Assembly (NCBI GenBank): GCA_963920705.1
Contig: OY987226.1
Coordinates: forward strand, 32,787,686 to 32,851,685
Source: Odiellus spinosus
Lineage: Eukaryota > Arthropoda > Arachnida > Opiliones > Phalangiidae
Reading direction: 5' to 3'
DNA length: 64,000 nt
Shown here: piece by piece, positions 49,440 to 60,600 of the stretch
Layout: each line of letters opens with the position of its first letter
Position numbering within the stretch: position 1 is the stretch's first letter
Translations under genes and position numbers: made by a program
The notes under the pieces: generated by a model
What the model was told of the DNA's origin: nothing
The model's database searches: none
Seen by the model: only the letters and a program-made list of their open reading frames with translations

Positions 49440-52400
49440 CTAGTTGGCGATTCATTACTATTTACAAACGAAATAGAAACGATGAAAAAGAGTTAAAAGA
49501 AACAGTTAAAAGAAAGAAAACACGCGGAACACGTCTTGTCGTCCCTAAATAATCCTAAATAATCTAAATTTCTAATGAAAAGACTAGAGAGCGGACGAAA
49601 GTGTGCTAAGAAATTGCGCTAGATATTTATATTGTATTAGGTCCACGCCGCTCAGGTTGCCTTACATGCGACTCTCCCTTTTCCGTTCCAGGAGACAAAG
49701 TATTATATTCCTAGAATAAATAGTGAGCTTTGCACCAACAATATTAAAAACCAAAAAAAAAAAAAAACTTCATTTAGTGCATTATTTACTAATTACGTTT
49801 CAACCATAAAGTTATAAACACCCTACGTTTTGGTTATGTGCGACTACCGCTGACATCATCAACAATTTTGTATAGTTCAAAGGTCTTAGTTTTTATTCAT
49901 TGAAGTAGTCTATTAAGGAATATTTGCATAGATAATGCTGCGTATTAGGCAATTATGGTAAAGGAAATTAATTAATTAAGATTTATCTGAATAATAGCAT
50001 CTAAACAAGATCCAATTGAAAATTCTGCTCGGGTTCTAAGATGTTTTTGGTGGATGACAGTATTCGTGCTCATGAATGCCTTCCAGGGGCATTTCAAATC
50101 ATCAATGGTTTTAAAATTTGATAATAAAATCGAAAGCTTGGAAGCACTGTTCTCTAAAGAAAATGTCAAGCCACTTATATGGAAGGGTGTGGTATATGAG
50201 GATTTCTTTGAGGTGAGTACTGTTTTATTTTTTCCCCAACAGCTTTATAGTTGTAACGGTTTTCTGAGCGTTAATGATTTATCTAATTAAATTAAGAAAA
50301 AATTAGGTATATAGAATATCTTATCAGAAATTATGACAGTTTAACTCGTAGAAGGTCTATTAACTACACTCCATATTAAATCAATTCTAAACTTTTATAG
50401 TAATAAATTTAATTTTAATTTTATAAGATATTCCATAGTTGTACAGAAATTATTGTAACCAGAGTTTAAAGAAGACCCACAACAGTAATCGAGGGGCTAG
50501 TCACTCGAGAAATCAGGCGTACAAAACCGGACAAATCGATTTCCTGATTTCCAGAAATCAGAGGAAATCACTGCCAATCAGAAAAAAATTCTGGAAAATT
50601 TGGGAATCACAAGAAATCAGAGAAAATCACTGGTAATCCAAAGAAATCAGAGGAAATCAAAAATAATTTTGGGAATCACAGGAAATCAAATGGAAATCAA
50701 AAATTTTTTTGGGAATCACAGGAAATCAAATGGAAATCAAAAATCATTTTGGGAATCACAGGAAATCAAATGGAAATCAAAAATCATTTTGGGAATCACA
50801 GGAAATCAAATGGAAATCAAAAATCATTTTGGGAATCACAGGAAATCAAATGGAAATCAAAAATCATTTTGGGAATCACAGGAAATCAAATGGAAATCAA
50901 AAATCATTTTGGGAATCACAGGAAATCAAATGGAAATCAAAAATCATTTTGGGAATCACAGGAAATCAAATGGAAATCAAAAATCATTTTGGGAATCACA
51001 GGAAATCAAAAATCATTTTGGGAATCACAGGAAATCAAATGGAAATCAAAAATCATTTTGGGAATCACAGGAAATCAAAAATCATTTTGGGAATCACAGG
51101 AAATCAAATGGAAATCAAAAATCATTTTGGGAATCACAGGAAATCAAAAATCATTTTGGGAATCACAGGAAATCAAATGGAAATCAAAAATCATTTTGGG
51201 AATCACAGGAAATCAAAAATCATTTTGGGAATCACAGGAAATCAAATGGAAATCAAAAATCATTTTGGGAATCACAGGAAATCAAAAATCATTTTGGGAA
51301 TCACAGGAAATCAAATGGAAATCAAAAATCTTTTTGGGAATCACAGGAAATCAAAAATCATTTTGGGAATCACAGGAAATCAAAAATCATTTTGGGAATC
51401 ACAGGAAATCAAATGGAAATCAAAAATCATTTTGGGAATCACAGGAAATCCCTGGGAATTACGAGAAATCACCGGAATCAAATGGAAATCAAAAATCATT
51501 TTGGGAATCACAGGAAATCCCTGGGAATCACGAGAAATCACCGGAATCAAATGGAAATCATTTGGAAATCAAATGGCAATCAGAGGAAATCATCTTTTTT
51601 GGAAATCCAGGGATTCACTTGGTAATCACTGGAAATCACTTAAATATTTTGGAATCGGAAATCAGGTGTACAAAATATTTTGAAGTGACTAGCCCCTCGC
51701 AAACAATGTTAAAAATAAATTTCTTAATATTCCCAAATGTCTGGTTTGGTTGTCATCTCTAATAGTATTTACGCTCTTGTACCGCGAAATCAGTTCATTA
51801 ATATCAATAATCTCCGGATAACAAAGGTTGGAGGAATTGTTCCAAATTACAAAAGATGGAACTAGTTGGCTTCAAAGTCGGAGTACACTTGCGTAAAGGC
51901 CAAATGACGATTTTGTAACTGCCTTGTGTTTGGCGAATACGACGATATAAATCATGTAAATAATAGGCCTAAGAATACCAAAAGTAGATTAAAATAATAC
52001 CTAAGCTGTGCAGAAAAAAAGCTCTATCAGCACAGCTACATTAATAGTCTATGCTTTACGGAAATAGGTCAAGAAAACTAGGAGAAATAATAACTCCCTA
52101 CAAAAATGGAGTTATATGATATTGCTTATTTATAAGACTCGTGATATCAAGCACTATCTGTTAACAAGTCCTTACTAAAGTGACACAAATATTTAAACAA
52201 TGTTGGGTAAATGGTCTGCTTGGGCTGCATTTCTCATATTAGGCACAATTTAGATTGGTACCAGTTGCTAAGAAAAAAATTACAACTCGCAGTTTCTTGA
52301 ATTCTATACCTTGGAAATAAAATTTCACATCTAGGTATACAGGTTGACGAAAGGAAGGCGTCTGCGATACAATCATTGAAACCACCAACCAACAAAAAGA

Positions 52401-55400
52401 ACTCTTACGATTTCTCGGAATTATAAATTACCTGAGCAAATTTATTCCACACCACTCCGGAAAAACAGCTCCTTTAAGACAACTCTTGAAATCAGCTGTC
52501 AAATTCATATGGAAAATGGAACGCAAGAAAAGATTTGACGAACGCAAGAATGATACCATCCCTTACAGAAAAAAGTTAGTCTGATCTGAAGAGGTCTTCA
52601 AGAACACTACAAAAGTCTTGGGGAAGTCTTTAAGAGTTCCCCAAGACTTATTGACATAATGGAAGACTTCCTCAAGACCTCTTAAGACTACATAAGACAC
52701 CCGAAAGACTTCCCCAAGACCTCTTAAGACTAACTTTTTTTGGTAAGGGATAGACTAAAAGAGGTTTCACCTTGGACACGCGACGTGCACCCGACGTCAT
52801 TAGTAACTGTTATTGCCGTTAGAGGCGGTACTAGATCCACAGCTAGCCTTCACTCGATGATCCTCTTGTCGGAGACTAAACTTCTAAAGTTCCAGGATGC
52901 GATAGTCTGACAAGAATCTGAAAGAAATAAGACTTTACGTCCAGAAGGGATGGCGGAAGTGCAAGGGTGATGGCCAATAAAGGGAGAGACTCATGAAGAC
53001 TCCCTGTTATATAAAGAAGAGCGTTGAAAAAAACCAACCGCGCCTCATTCTACGTTGTTTCTGATTCGTGTCTGTTTATGGTCTTTGCGTACGATACACG
53101 TCCTTGAACGTAACACAAGACAGTCTATTTGCAGATTAATGACCTGAGTTACGGGTTGTGGTACTTCAGGGGCAATGCTCAGAAGTTGAACCTATACTAA
53201 TCTATCCACAAAAATTGATCTTTCGCCAGAGTCGCTAACCGAGCTTGGGTACTAAAATGCTTCATAAAATTCACCTTCCCATTAAACTTATTAGAAAAGG
53301 CACTTAAACTATTACCCAGGTTTCTCAATTAAGATACTAAAGTATCAAGATTATATTAGACGACAGGTAGTGCTAGTGAGCACATAAAAAATAGGCAAGA
53401 AAGTTGAAATTCGAATGGATATTTTTGACCTACATAAATAAATTTCAAGTCATTTATCTTTCCTATGGTTTTCTCGATCGCAATCTATTTACAGAAACAT
53501 TTAAGTTCTTGTCTCCAAATTGATAAACATGGAAAACTGTGTATCGAAATATTTACAGAACTGCAGCTGTGTATTTGTGATCATAGAGAATACAGAAAAG
53601 AGTGACAACTCCTGCACAACCTTTAGTTCAGCTTAGGCAGTTCAGACAAACTTATAGTTCTACCCCTTACCGAAAAAAGTTAGTCTGATGTGAAGAGGTC
53701 CTCAAGTACTCTGCAAAGGTCTTGGGGAAGTCTTTAAGACCTCACCAAGAATTCTTGACATAATGGAAGACTTCCCCAAGACCTCTTAAGACTAACTTTT
53801 TTTGGTAAAGGACTGGTACCAAACTAACAGGAAACTCTTGTGTACTAAACTTTTGGAACAACATCGTGATTAACGCTTGTAGAACGTGTGAGCTGCCACT
53901 CGTTCTCTTTCTTCTCTGTGTTGCGATTCTGACTGTAATAATATATTCTTCTTTGGGGTTCGGGACCAACCAAGACGTCGCCCTTACCAAAAAAGTTAGT
54001 CTTAATAGGTCTTGGGAAAGTCTTTCGGGTGTCTTATGTAGTCATAAGAGGTCTTGAGGAAGTCTTCCATTATGTCAAGAAGTCTTGGGAAGTCTTAAAA
54101 ACTTGCCCAAGACTTTTGAAGTGTTCTTGAAGACCTCTTCAGATCAGACTAACTTTTTTCCGTAAGGGCAGTGACCTGACTTACATTGTTGTCAAGGCTC
54201 GCCGTTCATGACATTACAGAGAAAAACCAAAACGGGGCTAATTTAGACGTTTGGGTTAGATTTATATAATCATTATTGTAAAATGGACAAATCAATTCTT
54301 ATATCTAAACAGGCTTCTACATCAACTGTTATTAAAAACATCATGAAAAGAATGAAAAAGATTGATGGCATTTTACCAATAGATAAGCTGTTTTCTAAGG
54401 ACACATTAATTGAAATCCACATGGGCCGATCGGTCATCCTTAATGAAGTATATATCTCTATGTCGAAAGTGTCAGAGTCTTGTATCCCAGAACTTGGACA
54501 TTTGTACTTCTCAAAGGAAAAATTCTTTCCTCATTATTTTGGAATCGCATTTCGAAAAGGATTTCCACGCAAAGAATTTGAGAAAATTTCAAGATGGTAG
54601 AGAAATATTTTGAAAGGCATAATGCATGTTATAGAGAAGATTCTATTAGCGTCAATTATTGCTCGTCACTGTATGATAGAAGCCTTAGTCATTCCCAAAC
54701 GGCTATTTCGTTAGGGCTACAAGCTTTCCACTTTGTTCCATAGACACAGATTATTGTCAGAAATTCTACGTTACATTTCTGACCAGCAAAAATTGATAGA
54801 GCTTTCAAAAATCTTCAATTTTTAGAGGAATTTTTTTTGATTACTCGAAGTAGGCTTAAAAATGATCCACGTAGGTCAAAATAACGCCTCCAGCCAATCA
54901 CAGTAAAACATTTCAAAGTAAGCTTACGAGATGCGGGCTTTTACTAGTTGGCCATAGGTTATCTAACTGTGAGATATCAAACTATCCATGTATCATTGTT
55001 AAGTCTATTTTGCGAATAAGCTTAAAAGCAGAAGCCGATGAAACCCTCCTTTGAAGTCTACAACTCTAATGTTCCATATAGCACTCCTCTCTGTATGGGT
55101 AAAATTCACAATTTTACGAGATTGGAGGGTTCCTACTCCCCTGTCTACGGAAAATTGGAAATTCTCTCTCTACATACGAAGACGTTTGGTTGACGAACTC
55201 CAAGGATGCTAGATATATTCGCTGGATCAACTCCCGCTCCGAAAATATCTACCGTTAGGAGGCGTACGAATCGCGCTTTTTGAGACTAACCCATACAGTG
55301 AGGGTTAGACAAGAACAGGGAGTAATACACTTCAAAGGAGGGTTTCATCAGCTTCTGTTAAAAGGGATTTCTATCTTAAATTTGGTTGATGGCTAATTTC

Positions 55401-56570
55401 GCACAGACCATTTATAAATTTTCTGTTCTTAAAATTTAAACCAAGGCTTAAAATCTACGAGATAAATCTAGTCAGACTTCACTCCAGGCTGCGTCGTCAA
55501 GAAAACTCGTGCCTTTATAATTAAAATTAGAAAAATATCACGTACCCAGAATCTTAAAAGATTCTGGGTGCGTGATAATATTTTTTTTTTTTCATCTTCG
55601 ATACAATAAATAAACTTCTAGAGTTTTGTTTCGAGCCCATGGTCGTCCATCTTTAAACTACATACACACGCGGTTCAGTTCAGCTCGGAAAGTCGGAGTT
55701 CAAGCTACTCTAGAAGGCGTTTTTCCATTTATTTTTTCGCCCAGTGGAAATCAACCCGAGGGAAAAAAAAATATGAATGCTGAATTTCCGCTTTTCACGT
55801 TTTTTTAAAAATTTTATCCGCAAAGAAATTCGCCAAGTGGAAACCGAGTGTAATGCTAGTCTGTCAGTAAAAATGCAACAATTGCAATCAATGTTTTTGC
55901 GATTTTGGGCAAAAAACCACATTTGTTGCGTATTAATGTTCAAAATATAATTCCAATAATATTTCTGATGATTTCTTCATGTTTACCAGGTCCAACTTAT
56001 TTGAAGCTGATATTAATTTAACATTAACAATTTTCTTACTATTTTTGGGTATAGTAGAGTTTACCAAATTTTGTAAAATAAACTACTGTTTACGAACATT
56101 GTTACCGCCATTACCAATAGAATATTACCCGATGATTAGATAGCCTTCCTTAAAATGTCACTTTTTGGAGAGTGAAAAAACTACTCGATTTATGAGCTTC
56201 GCTCTGCCACTCAAAAAGTCAATATTTTACGCGGTAAAATTTTCGAGAAAATCAGAAATGTGATTGATACACTTAATAAGGCTTATCAGAGCTTGAATTA
56301 AGAAAACGTTTCTGCTCATTTTTCAGTGTTCGACGAGCTACAGAGTCTGGTCTGGTTCAAAAGTGGCTGGAAATGGAGGTATCAGGAGTGTGGCATAAAT
56401 GTTTTACCGTATCAGCAATGGAAAATGAAGACCTTGAACTTAAAATGTCATCATTTTCAAATTTTTTCATCTTATATTTCATACTTTTAAAAATTTCATT
56501 GATGGCTTTAATATTAGAACGAATTAAGATAAAATTCAGTAGATTGCTTGTCTTAAAACCGATTTGGTGA
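43877..56570 (+). CDS. Divergent ionotropic receptor (IR), chemosensory iGluR relative, 8 exons
   Basis: Exons: 43877-43924 (tentative start), 45462-45562, 45952-46042, 47122-47285, 48362-48503, 49998-50212, 54313-54596, 56327-56570. Junctions are GT/AG and phases match throughout. The first two internal exons give the S1 lobe (TPPWITRSS; GGNWSGMIGMLIRN). The next has EADIMLSPLTITSARW with the Arg usual for ligand contact. Then come transmembrane M1 (VWMVIFSFWFVVVFLALL), a pore region, M2 (RVLRCFWWMTVFVLMNAFQG), the S2 lobe (HYFGIAFRKGFP; RRATESGLVQKW) and M3 (FFILYFILLKISLMALILE). Known: IRs are ligand-gated cation channels of sensory dendrites, restricted to protostomes. About 429 residues is short; there is no long N-terminal domain. 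Exon 47122-47285 is one base short of keeping frame: HLAIL and GEPVEPAPMNVFGFF lie in different frames near 47218-47224. This could be a young pseudogene or an assembly indel. Confidence 0.86.
44837..44900 (+). mobile_element. tRNA-like SINE head
   Basis: A-box-like TAGATCAGTTGG (44846-44857) and B-box-like GGTTCAAACTC (44879-44889) are spaced 21 bp apart within CCTCGGTAGATCAG...GGGACGGTGGTTCAA. No complete cloverleaf forms, so a tRNA-derived SINE fragment in IR intron 1 is the best reading. The tail and its limit are not clear. Confidence 0.55.
46195..46315. repeat. Microsatellite-like TATACATA repeat, 22-bp period
   Basis: Unit CTTATACATACATATACACA repeated about four to five times in IR intron 3. 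The reading frames here (lists of HTYTYIYTY) are products of the repeat. Confidence 0.85.
47359..47477. mobile_element. Short palindromic element with ACCCTCTTCAGACGA ends
   Basis: ATACCCTCTTCAGACGA at 47359-47375 is matched by its reverse complement at 47461-47477. The interior has AACCGAGG/CCTCGATT-type motifs. A CAGAAGC element is inserted immediately at its right edge. Non-coding. Confidence 0.7.
47481..47836. mobile_element. CAGAAGC-family MITE, copy 1 (7-bp TSD)
   Basis: Terminal inverted repeats of about 40 bp begin CAGAAGCGGATGGAAA and end TTTCCATCCGCTTCTG. The element is flanked by the direct repeat GTATTAG (47474-47480 and 47837-47843), giving 356 bp without a transposase. The 90-codon frame inside it has no family resemblance. 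A second, divergent family member lies at 55029-55357. Superfamily undetermined; 7-8 bp duplications are known for P and hAT elements. Confidence 0.85.
48589..48968. mobile_element. CGAGGGG-TIR element with AAATC repeats, copy 1 (8-bp TSD)
   Basis: Ends CGAGGGGTCGGACAT and ATGTCCGACCCCTCG with perfect 8-bp target duplication ATTACACC (48581-48588, 48969-48976). The interior consists of irregular AAATC(C/T) repeats and a sub-terminal AAATCCCGTACGCT present at both sides. 380 bp, non-coding, in IR intron 5. Superfamily not assigned. Confidence 0.88.
49278..49714. mobile_element. MITE with CTAGGAATATAATAC ends (7-bp TSD)
   Basis: About 24-bp TIRs start CTAGGAATATAATACTTTG. The direct repeat AATAAAT flanks the element (49271-49277, 49715-49721). 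437 bp, including a run of 33 T at 49407-49439. Non-autonomous. Confidence 0.85.
50490..51699. mobile_element. CGAGGGG-TIR element carrying a 40-bp minisatellite, copy 2
   Basis: Ends CGAGGGGCTAGTCACT and AGTGACTAGCCCCTCG are perfect 16-bp TIRs. Inside, AAATCAGG(C/T)GTACAAAA is present near both ends, and between about 50666 and 51520 lies a 40-bp direct repeat (TTTGGGAATCACAGGAAATC...). Later units alternate with a 29-bp form lacking ATGGAAATCAA, making a 69-bp composite. The flanking 8 bp no longer match. Shared end heptamer and AAATC-type interior relate it to 48589-48968. 1,210 bp in IR intron 6. Confidence 0.85.
52340..52559 (+). mobile_element. Gypsy-type LTR retrotransposon pol fragment (fossil)
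   Basis: A short stretch reads as the end of the reverse transcriptase and connection region of Gypsy pol (ELLRFLGIINYLSKFIP followed by TAPLRQLL). It is a broken remnant of about 220 bp with no LTRs or other pol domains recognised, and it is cut on the right by a MITE. Old, clearly non-functional. Confidence 0.8.
52560..52749. mobile_element. CCCTTAC-family MITE, copy 1
   Basis: Ends CCCTTAC(A)GAAAAAAGTTAGTC and GACTAACTTTTTTTGGTAAGGG. The interior is built from AAGTCTTGGGGAAGTCTT-like direct and inverted repeats. 190 bp, flanked by AT on each side, adjoining the Gypsy fragment. Confidence 0.85.
53664..53811. mobile_element. CCCTTAC-family MITE, copy 2
   Basis: Same ends and AAGTCTTGGGGAAGTC interior as the copy at 52560, but about 40 bp shorter by an internal deletion. 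Same orientation as copy 1. Confidence 0.82.
53981..54168. mobile_element. CCCTTAC-family MITE, copy 3 (opposite orientation)
   Basis: 188 bp, full-length and reversed relative to the copies at 52560 and 53664. It ends 144 bp before IR exon 7. Three members in under 2 kb suggests a local insertion hotspot or local hopping. Confidence 0.83.
55029..55357. mobile_element. CAGAAGC-family MITE, copy 2 (7-bp TSD)
   Basis: Ends CAGAAGCCGATGAAACCC and GGGTTTCATCAGCTTCTG; the inverted arms run about 34 bp. Direct repeat TTAAAAG at 55022-55028 and 55358-55364. 329 bp in IR intron 7. It shares the outer CAGAAGC(N)GATG with 47481-47836. Confidence 0.86.
55531..55586. repeat. Hairpin of ACCCAGAATCTT arms
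   Basis: AATATCACGTACCCAGAATC is followed after two bases by its near-perfect reverse complement. It lies in IR intron 7. It could be a cruciform-prone site or a minimal foldback relic. Confidence 0.75.
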
Positions 56571-57547
56571 TAAAAAAAAACCTTTATATTAAAGGATATT
56601 AACTGTAAGGTTCGGCTAGCCCCAAAGAGACTTAACCACTAGGTGGAAATTTGTACACCTAACTTCAGATTTCGCCGAGATTCTCGGTATTGTGCCGAGG
56701 TTTTGTGTCTATATTCAGTTACAATCTTAGAAAGAGCATCTTTAAACGTAGGAAAACCAGTTTTACTGTGACAAATACGGTCCTTCCCAGCATACAATTC
56801 AATGAATATAATATTTTGAACCTTAGATTTCTGCCCGATAATAGGTCAGGGCTGTCCTGTAATTAAGCTATATTAAACTTAAAGCGGTAGTCGCGGATGA
56901 TAAGTAAAATCGGGGGGGATGATAAGTAAAATCGGGGGGGATTTTAAATTGAAATTTCAAATTATAAATTTAATATTATCCAAAGTATGATAAAGATAGT
57001 AAAAATAAAAAATTTTGGGACGTTAGAAAAAAGACAGATTTTGAAAGACTTTTTTGCGACTTCACTTGGAATTTTTGTAGAGAAGATTTCGCGAGTGGTT
57101 AGCCCCTCGAGGAAGCCCCGTGTTTGTAAAAATCTGGAAATTCTTACTAAAAACTCAGAAATATGAGAGTTATAATTTTACAAAATTTTTAGTAACATTG
57201 AAGTTATTTTAAAGATAACGAATAAGAATTTCACCTGGCAAATACTTTTCCTTCAATTAAGAGTGATTGCTAGTACTTTGAATTTCAATAAATCTTGTTA
57301 AGTATCAAAAGTGGTTAAATTTAACTGGTGCATCGCTTCTGCTTTCATTATTAGTAGGGCAAACTATAACCTGTGAGGAAGAACTTAGCTCCCGAACGTT
57401 CATTTAACTAGAGATCAAAGCTGCCAACACCTCAAAACAGCCGAGACCAAAATATATAATGGTACTTTTTTTATTTTCCATGGGTTTATAGTTAAGTAAA
57501 CTTGAAACTAAAATTATATGAAATGTACTGTAAATATGTCTCGTGTC
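56571..57547. other. Intergenic DNA between IR gene and the minus-strand gene
   Basis: Contains a 22-bp tandem duplication (GATGATAAGTAAAATCGGGG, two copies at about 56898-56941). A lone element end AGTGGTTAGCCCCTCG at 57094-57109 resembles the TIR of the CGAGGGGCTAGTCACT element. No gene recognised. Confidence 0.5.
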
Positions 57548-57553
57548 TTTATT
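57548..57553 (-). promoter_or_regulatory. Polyadenylation signal AATAAA of the 488-residue gene
   Basis: Minus-strand AATAAA about 68 bp downstream of the stop codon at 57621, a plausible position for a short 3' UTR. Confidence 0.55.
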
Positions 57554-57620
57554 TGCATACAATAATGCAATTTCTTAAATAATAACCAACGTACAATTTA
57601 TGGCTTGTAACAAAACACGA

Positions 57621-60600
57621 TTAAGAATTCAAATTTCCCATGAGCACATTATCATGACCACCAATATCTGATAACTGAGAATTTAAGGTGATTGAGTTCC
57701 CTAAATTATCTGCGCTGCTGTTTAGAGGATTTTCTTGTTCCAATCCAAACAGTGCCTGAAAAAAAGAAATGCCTAATTTTAAAGAGTTATTTCAAACAAT
57801 AGATGATATTATAAAAGAAGTTGTGGTTGCGAAGTCTTGTTCAAATGTTGCCAACTACGTCACGAAATCACGCGTGAGCAGTGAAAATTTCAGCCCCACT
57901 TCTCGTGGCCGATTGACCACCCCTGGAGCGCGTGCACCGTCCCTCTTTTGTTAAGTTTTAAGGTTTATTGACCCAACAGGTGTTCGCTGACTACAAACGC
58001 GTAAAAAGATAAGAAAAATCAGTGAAAGTGGTCACCACTACTATGATAGGGGAAGCTTCTTTGAACCTATAACAAAAGAGCGACCGTGCACGCGCACCTG
58101 GATATAGAAAAAATAGGCTTAAAAAATGCTCGTTGCTCACGTGCGCTAGAGCTTTACGGGCTATTACGTAGTTGATGACGTCGACGGCAACATGCCATAA
58201 GTAAGCTCCTCCTCTTTTATAATATCATCTATTCTCTAAAAAACAACTATGAAAATGGCAGGATGTCCAAATAATTTACAATAGGACAATTACAAGCTTG
58301 TAAAGGCACTTTTGCCAGGATGCTCTTTTTGAAATTGCTTAAAATGTTCTAAGAGTAATTCCGAAGACTTACCTTTTGCGAAAATGAATCGAGAAATCTG
58401 ATCATATTTAATAGGTAAACTAAAAGCAGATGTCTTTATGACTGAATTGTAACGAATAATTTAGCCGAACAGTTAAAATAGTAACCTTTCTTCGGATAGT
58501 TTTCCCAGTAAAAAGGTTTTAAATGGTTTATACATTTGAAAAAACTAATTTCACTCATTTTCCCTGATTTTTACGAGTGAATGTTCCCTAATATTTCCAG
58601 GTGCACAAAATATTTTGAAAAACGAACTATTAATTTAGCTGATAGTGGTCTTTAATTATGTGCTAAAACGCTGGAGACTCTAACCTATATAATAGCCACG
58701 ATACTATAGGGATTAAAGGGAGAATGAAAGGCCAAAACAACCTATTTTTAATCGATAAAGAATGCTAAAATAATGAGAAAAACAATATAACTCACCAAAA
58801 ATATTTCCTTATTTTGTAATCAATTTCCAAAGTTCTGAAACTTGCGGATGCTAAGCCTTGACTGCCTAGCTCGGCGAACTAGGCGAGCACGAGCCGTATT
58901 TTTTTAATATTCCCGTCTGATCTAGTCGCCAATCACGAGCGAGTACGCGCTTATTTTTAAAATACGCGTACTCGCTCGTGATTGCCGACAAGAACAGCCG
59001 CGAATATTAAAAAAAATATGGGTCGTGCTAGCCTAGTTCATAGAGCTAGGCAAACTAGGCTTAGCATCGGAACTTTGGAAATAGATTATTAAATAAGGAA
59101 ATATTTTTGGTGAGTTATATTGTTGTTTTTCTCATTATTTTAGCATTCTTAATCGATCAAAAATAGTTTGTTTTGGCCTTTCATTCTCCCTTTAAGAGAC
59201 TTTTGAAGCAATCTTTATGGGAAACTGCTACAGTAAACTATTATCATAAATATTAAGTGGCATGGGATGGCAAATATTTAAAGCTTTGAATGGAGAAGGG
59301 GCAGACAGTTAGCGATGTTGAAAATGGAATTAAACATAAATTTCATAATGATTGTCAATTCATAATAAAATATTACGCCTAACATATCAAGCAAATACTT
59401 GATTTAATTTAAAATATACTGATATAACGAGAGAGCTATGGAAGCTAAAGATGTTTAATCTTTGAACCACTTGTTTAGTTTTTGTGTTTTCTTGCGAGAC
59501 AGGACCCTTACCGAATGTGAAGAGGTTCTCATGAACACTAAAGAAGTCTTGGGAAAGTCTTAATTAAACAGGGTTCGTAAAAAATTTTGGAAGTTAATTT
59601 CCCTGACTTTTCCAGATTTTCCCTGACCATTTCCAAATAATTTCCCTGACCAATTTTAATGCTTTTTTCATGAATTTATTCTTACGAGCGAGCTGTTGGC
59701 AATTCCCACGTTTTATTTGACATAGTTTATCAATCAGGGTCAGGATAGTTTGCTCAGAATATGAGAAACAATTTGAATCTTTAGGCAAATATTTTCAGTT
59801 TATAATAATTACGTTACAACTGATTGGTTAACCAATCATAAACAGTTCCTTTACACGTACCAAAATATTTACTTTCCCTGACCTATTGAAGCAATTTTCA
59901 AATTACACGACTTCTCCCTGACTTTTGGGGCGACTTGCCAAATTCCCTGACTTTTTGGGCCAATTTCCAAATTCCCTGACTTTTCCAGGTTTTCCAGATC
60001 GTGTACGAACCCTGTTTAAGGCTTCGCCAAGACTTCTTGACTTCCCCAAGACCTCTTAAGAATAACCTTTTTGGTAAAGGGACCTTTTTAACAAGATAAG
60101 TAAGATACTAAAATTCTAGATTCACCTACTTTTCACGAGCTTTTAGAACATCTCTTAAAAATAACTTAAAGATCTAAGGATATTTCCAAAAATTTCAAAT
60201 ATATGCCACGCTATCCTTTCATCATCGCGTATTTTGTCATCTTATTAGGTCTACAAACCTGTAAGGCTTCGAGGCTGAAAACTTGATTTCCAGGAACTTG
60301 TAGAGTAGTTGTTCCATCCGGGTTCTGTACAATAATTACGTTTCCAGGTAGAAAACTATTCTCGATATCATCGTGCTTTTCAATTTCATTTTCCGACGAA
60401 TGTTTTTCATCAAATATGTTCGTAACTTCTTCATTCATATCGTCCAAGTTCATTTCATTCAGTTGGTTACGCCTCATATCCTCTTTCTTTTTCTCATTGT
60501 TCGAATTAACTAGCAATCCCACGAGGCAGTTGTTATCATCCCCAGATTCATTCTCGAGGTCAACAACCATCTCGTGAAAATTGGTGTGCGATATTTCATT

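Noticed and set aside
50600-51762. Three overlapping long frames rich in NHRKSNGNQKSFWESQ
   Set aside because: All three forward frames stay open because the 40-bp unit lacks stops. This is a minisatellite, not a protein.
52750-53150. Possible solo LTR with a TATATAAAG motif next to the Gypsy fragment
   Set aside because: No matching partner, terminal TG/CA pair or target duplication could be seen, so it is not listed as an element.
54594-54750. Continuation of IR exon 7 in another frame (MVEKYFERHNACYRED)
   Set aside because: A donor at 54597 joins in phase to the exon at 56327, which encodes the expected RRATESGLVQKW and M3. The read-through frame is coincidental.
56373-56570. Stand-alone 65-residue protein starting at the internal ATG
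   Set aside because: The frame is open upstream to an acceptor at 56326 and encodes the C-terminal part of the IR, so it is an exon and not a separate gene.
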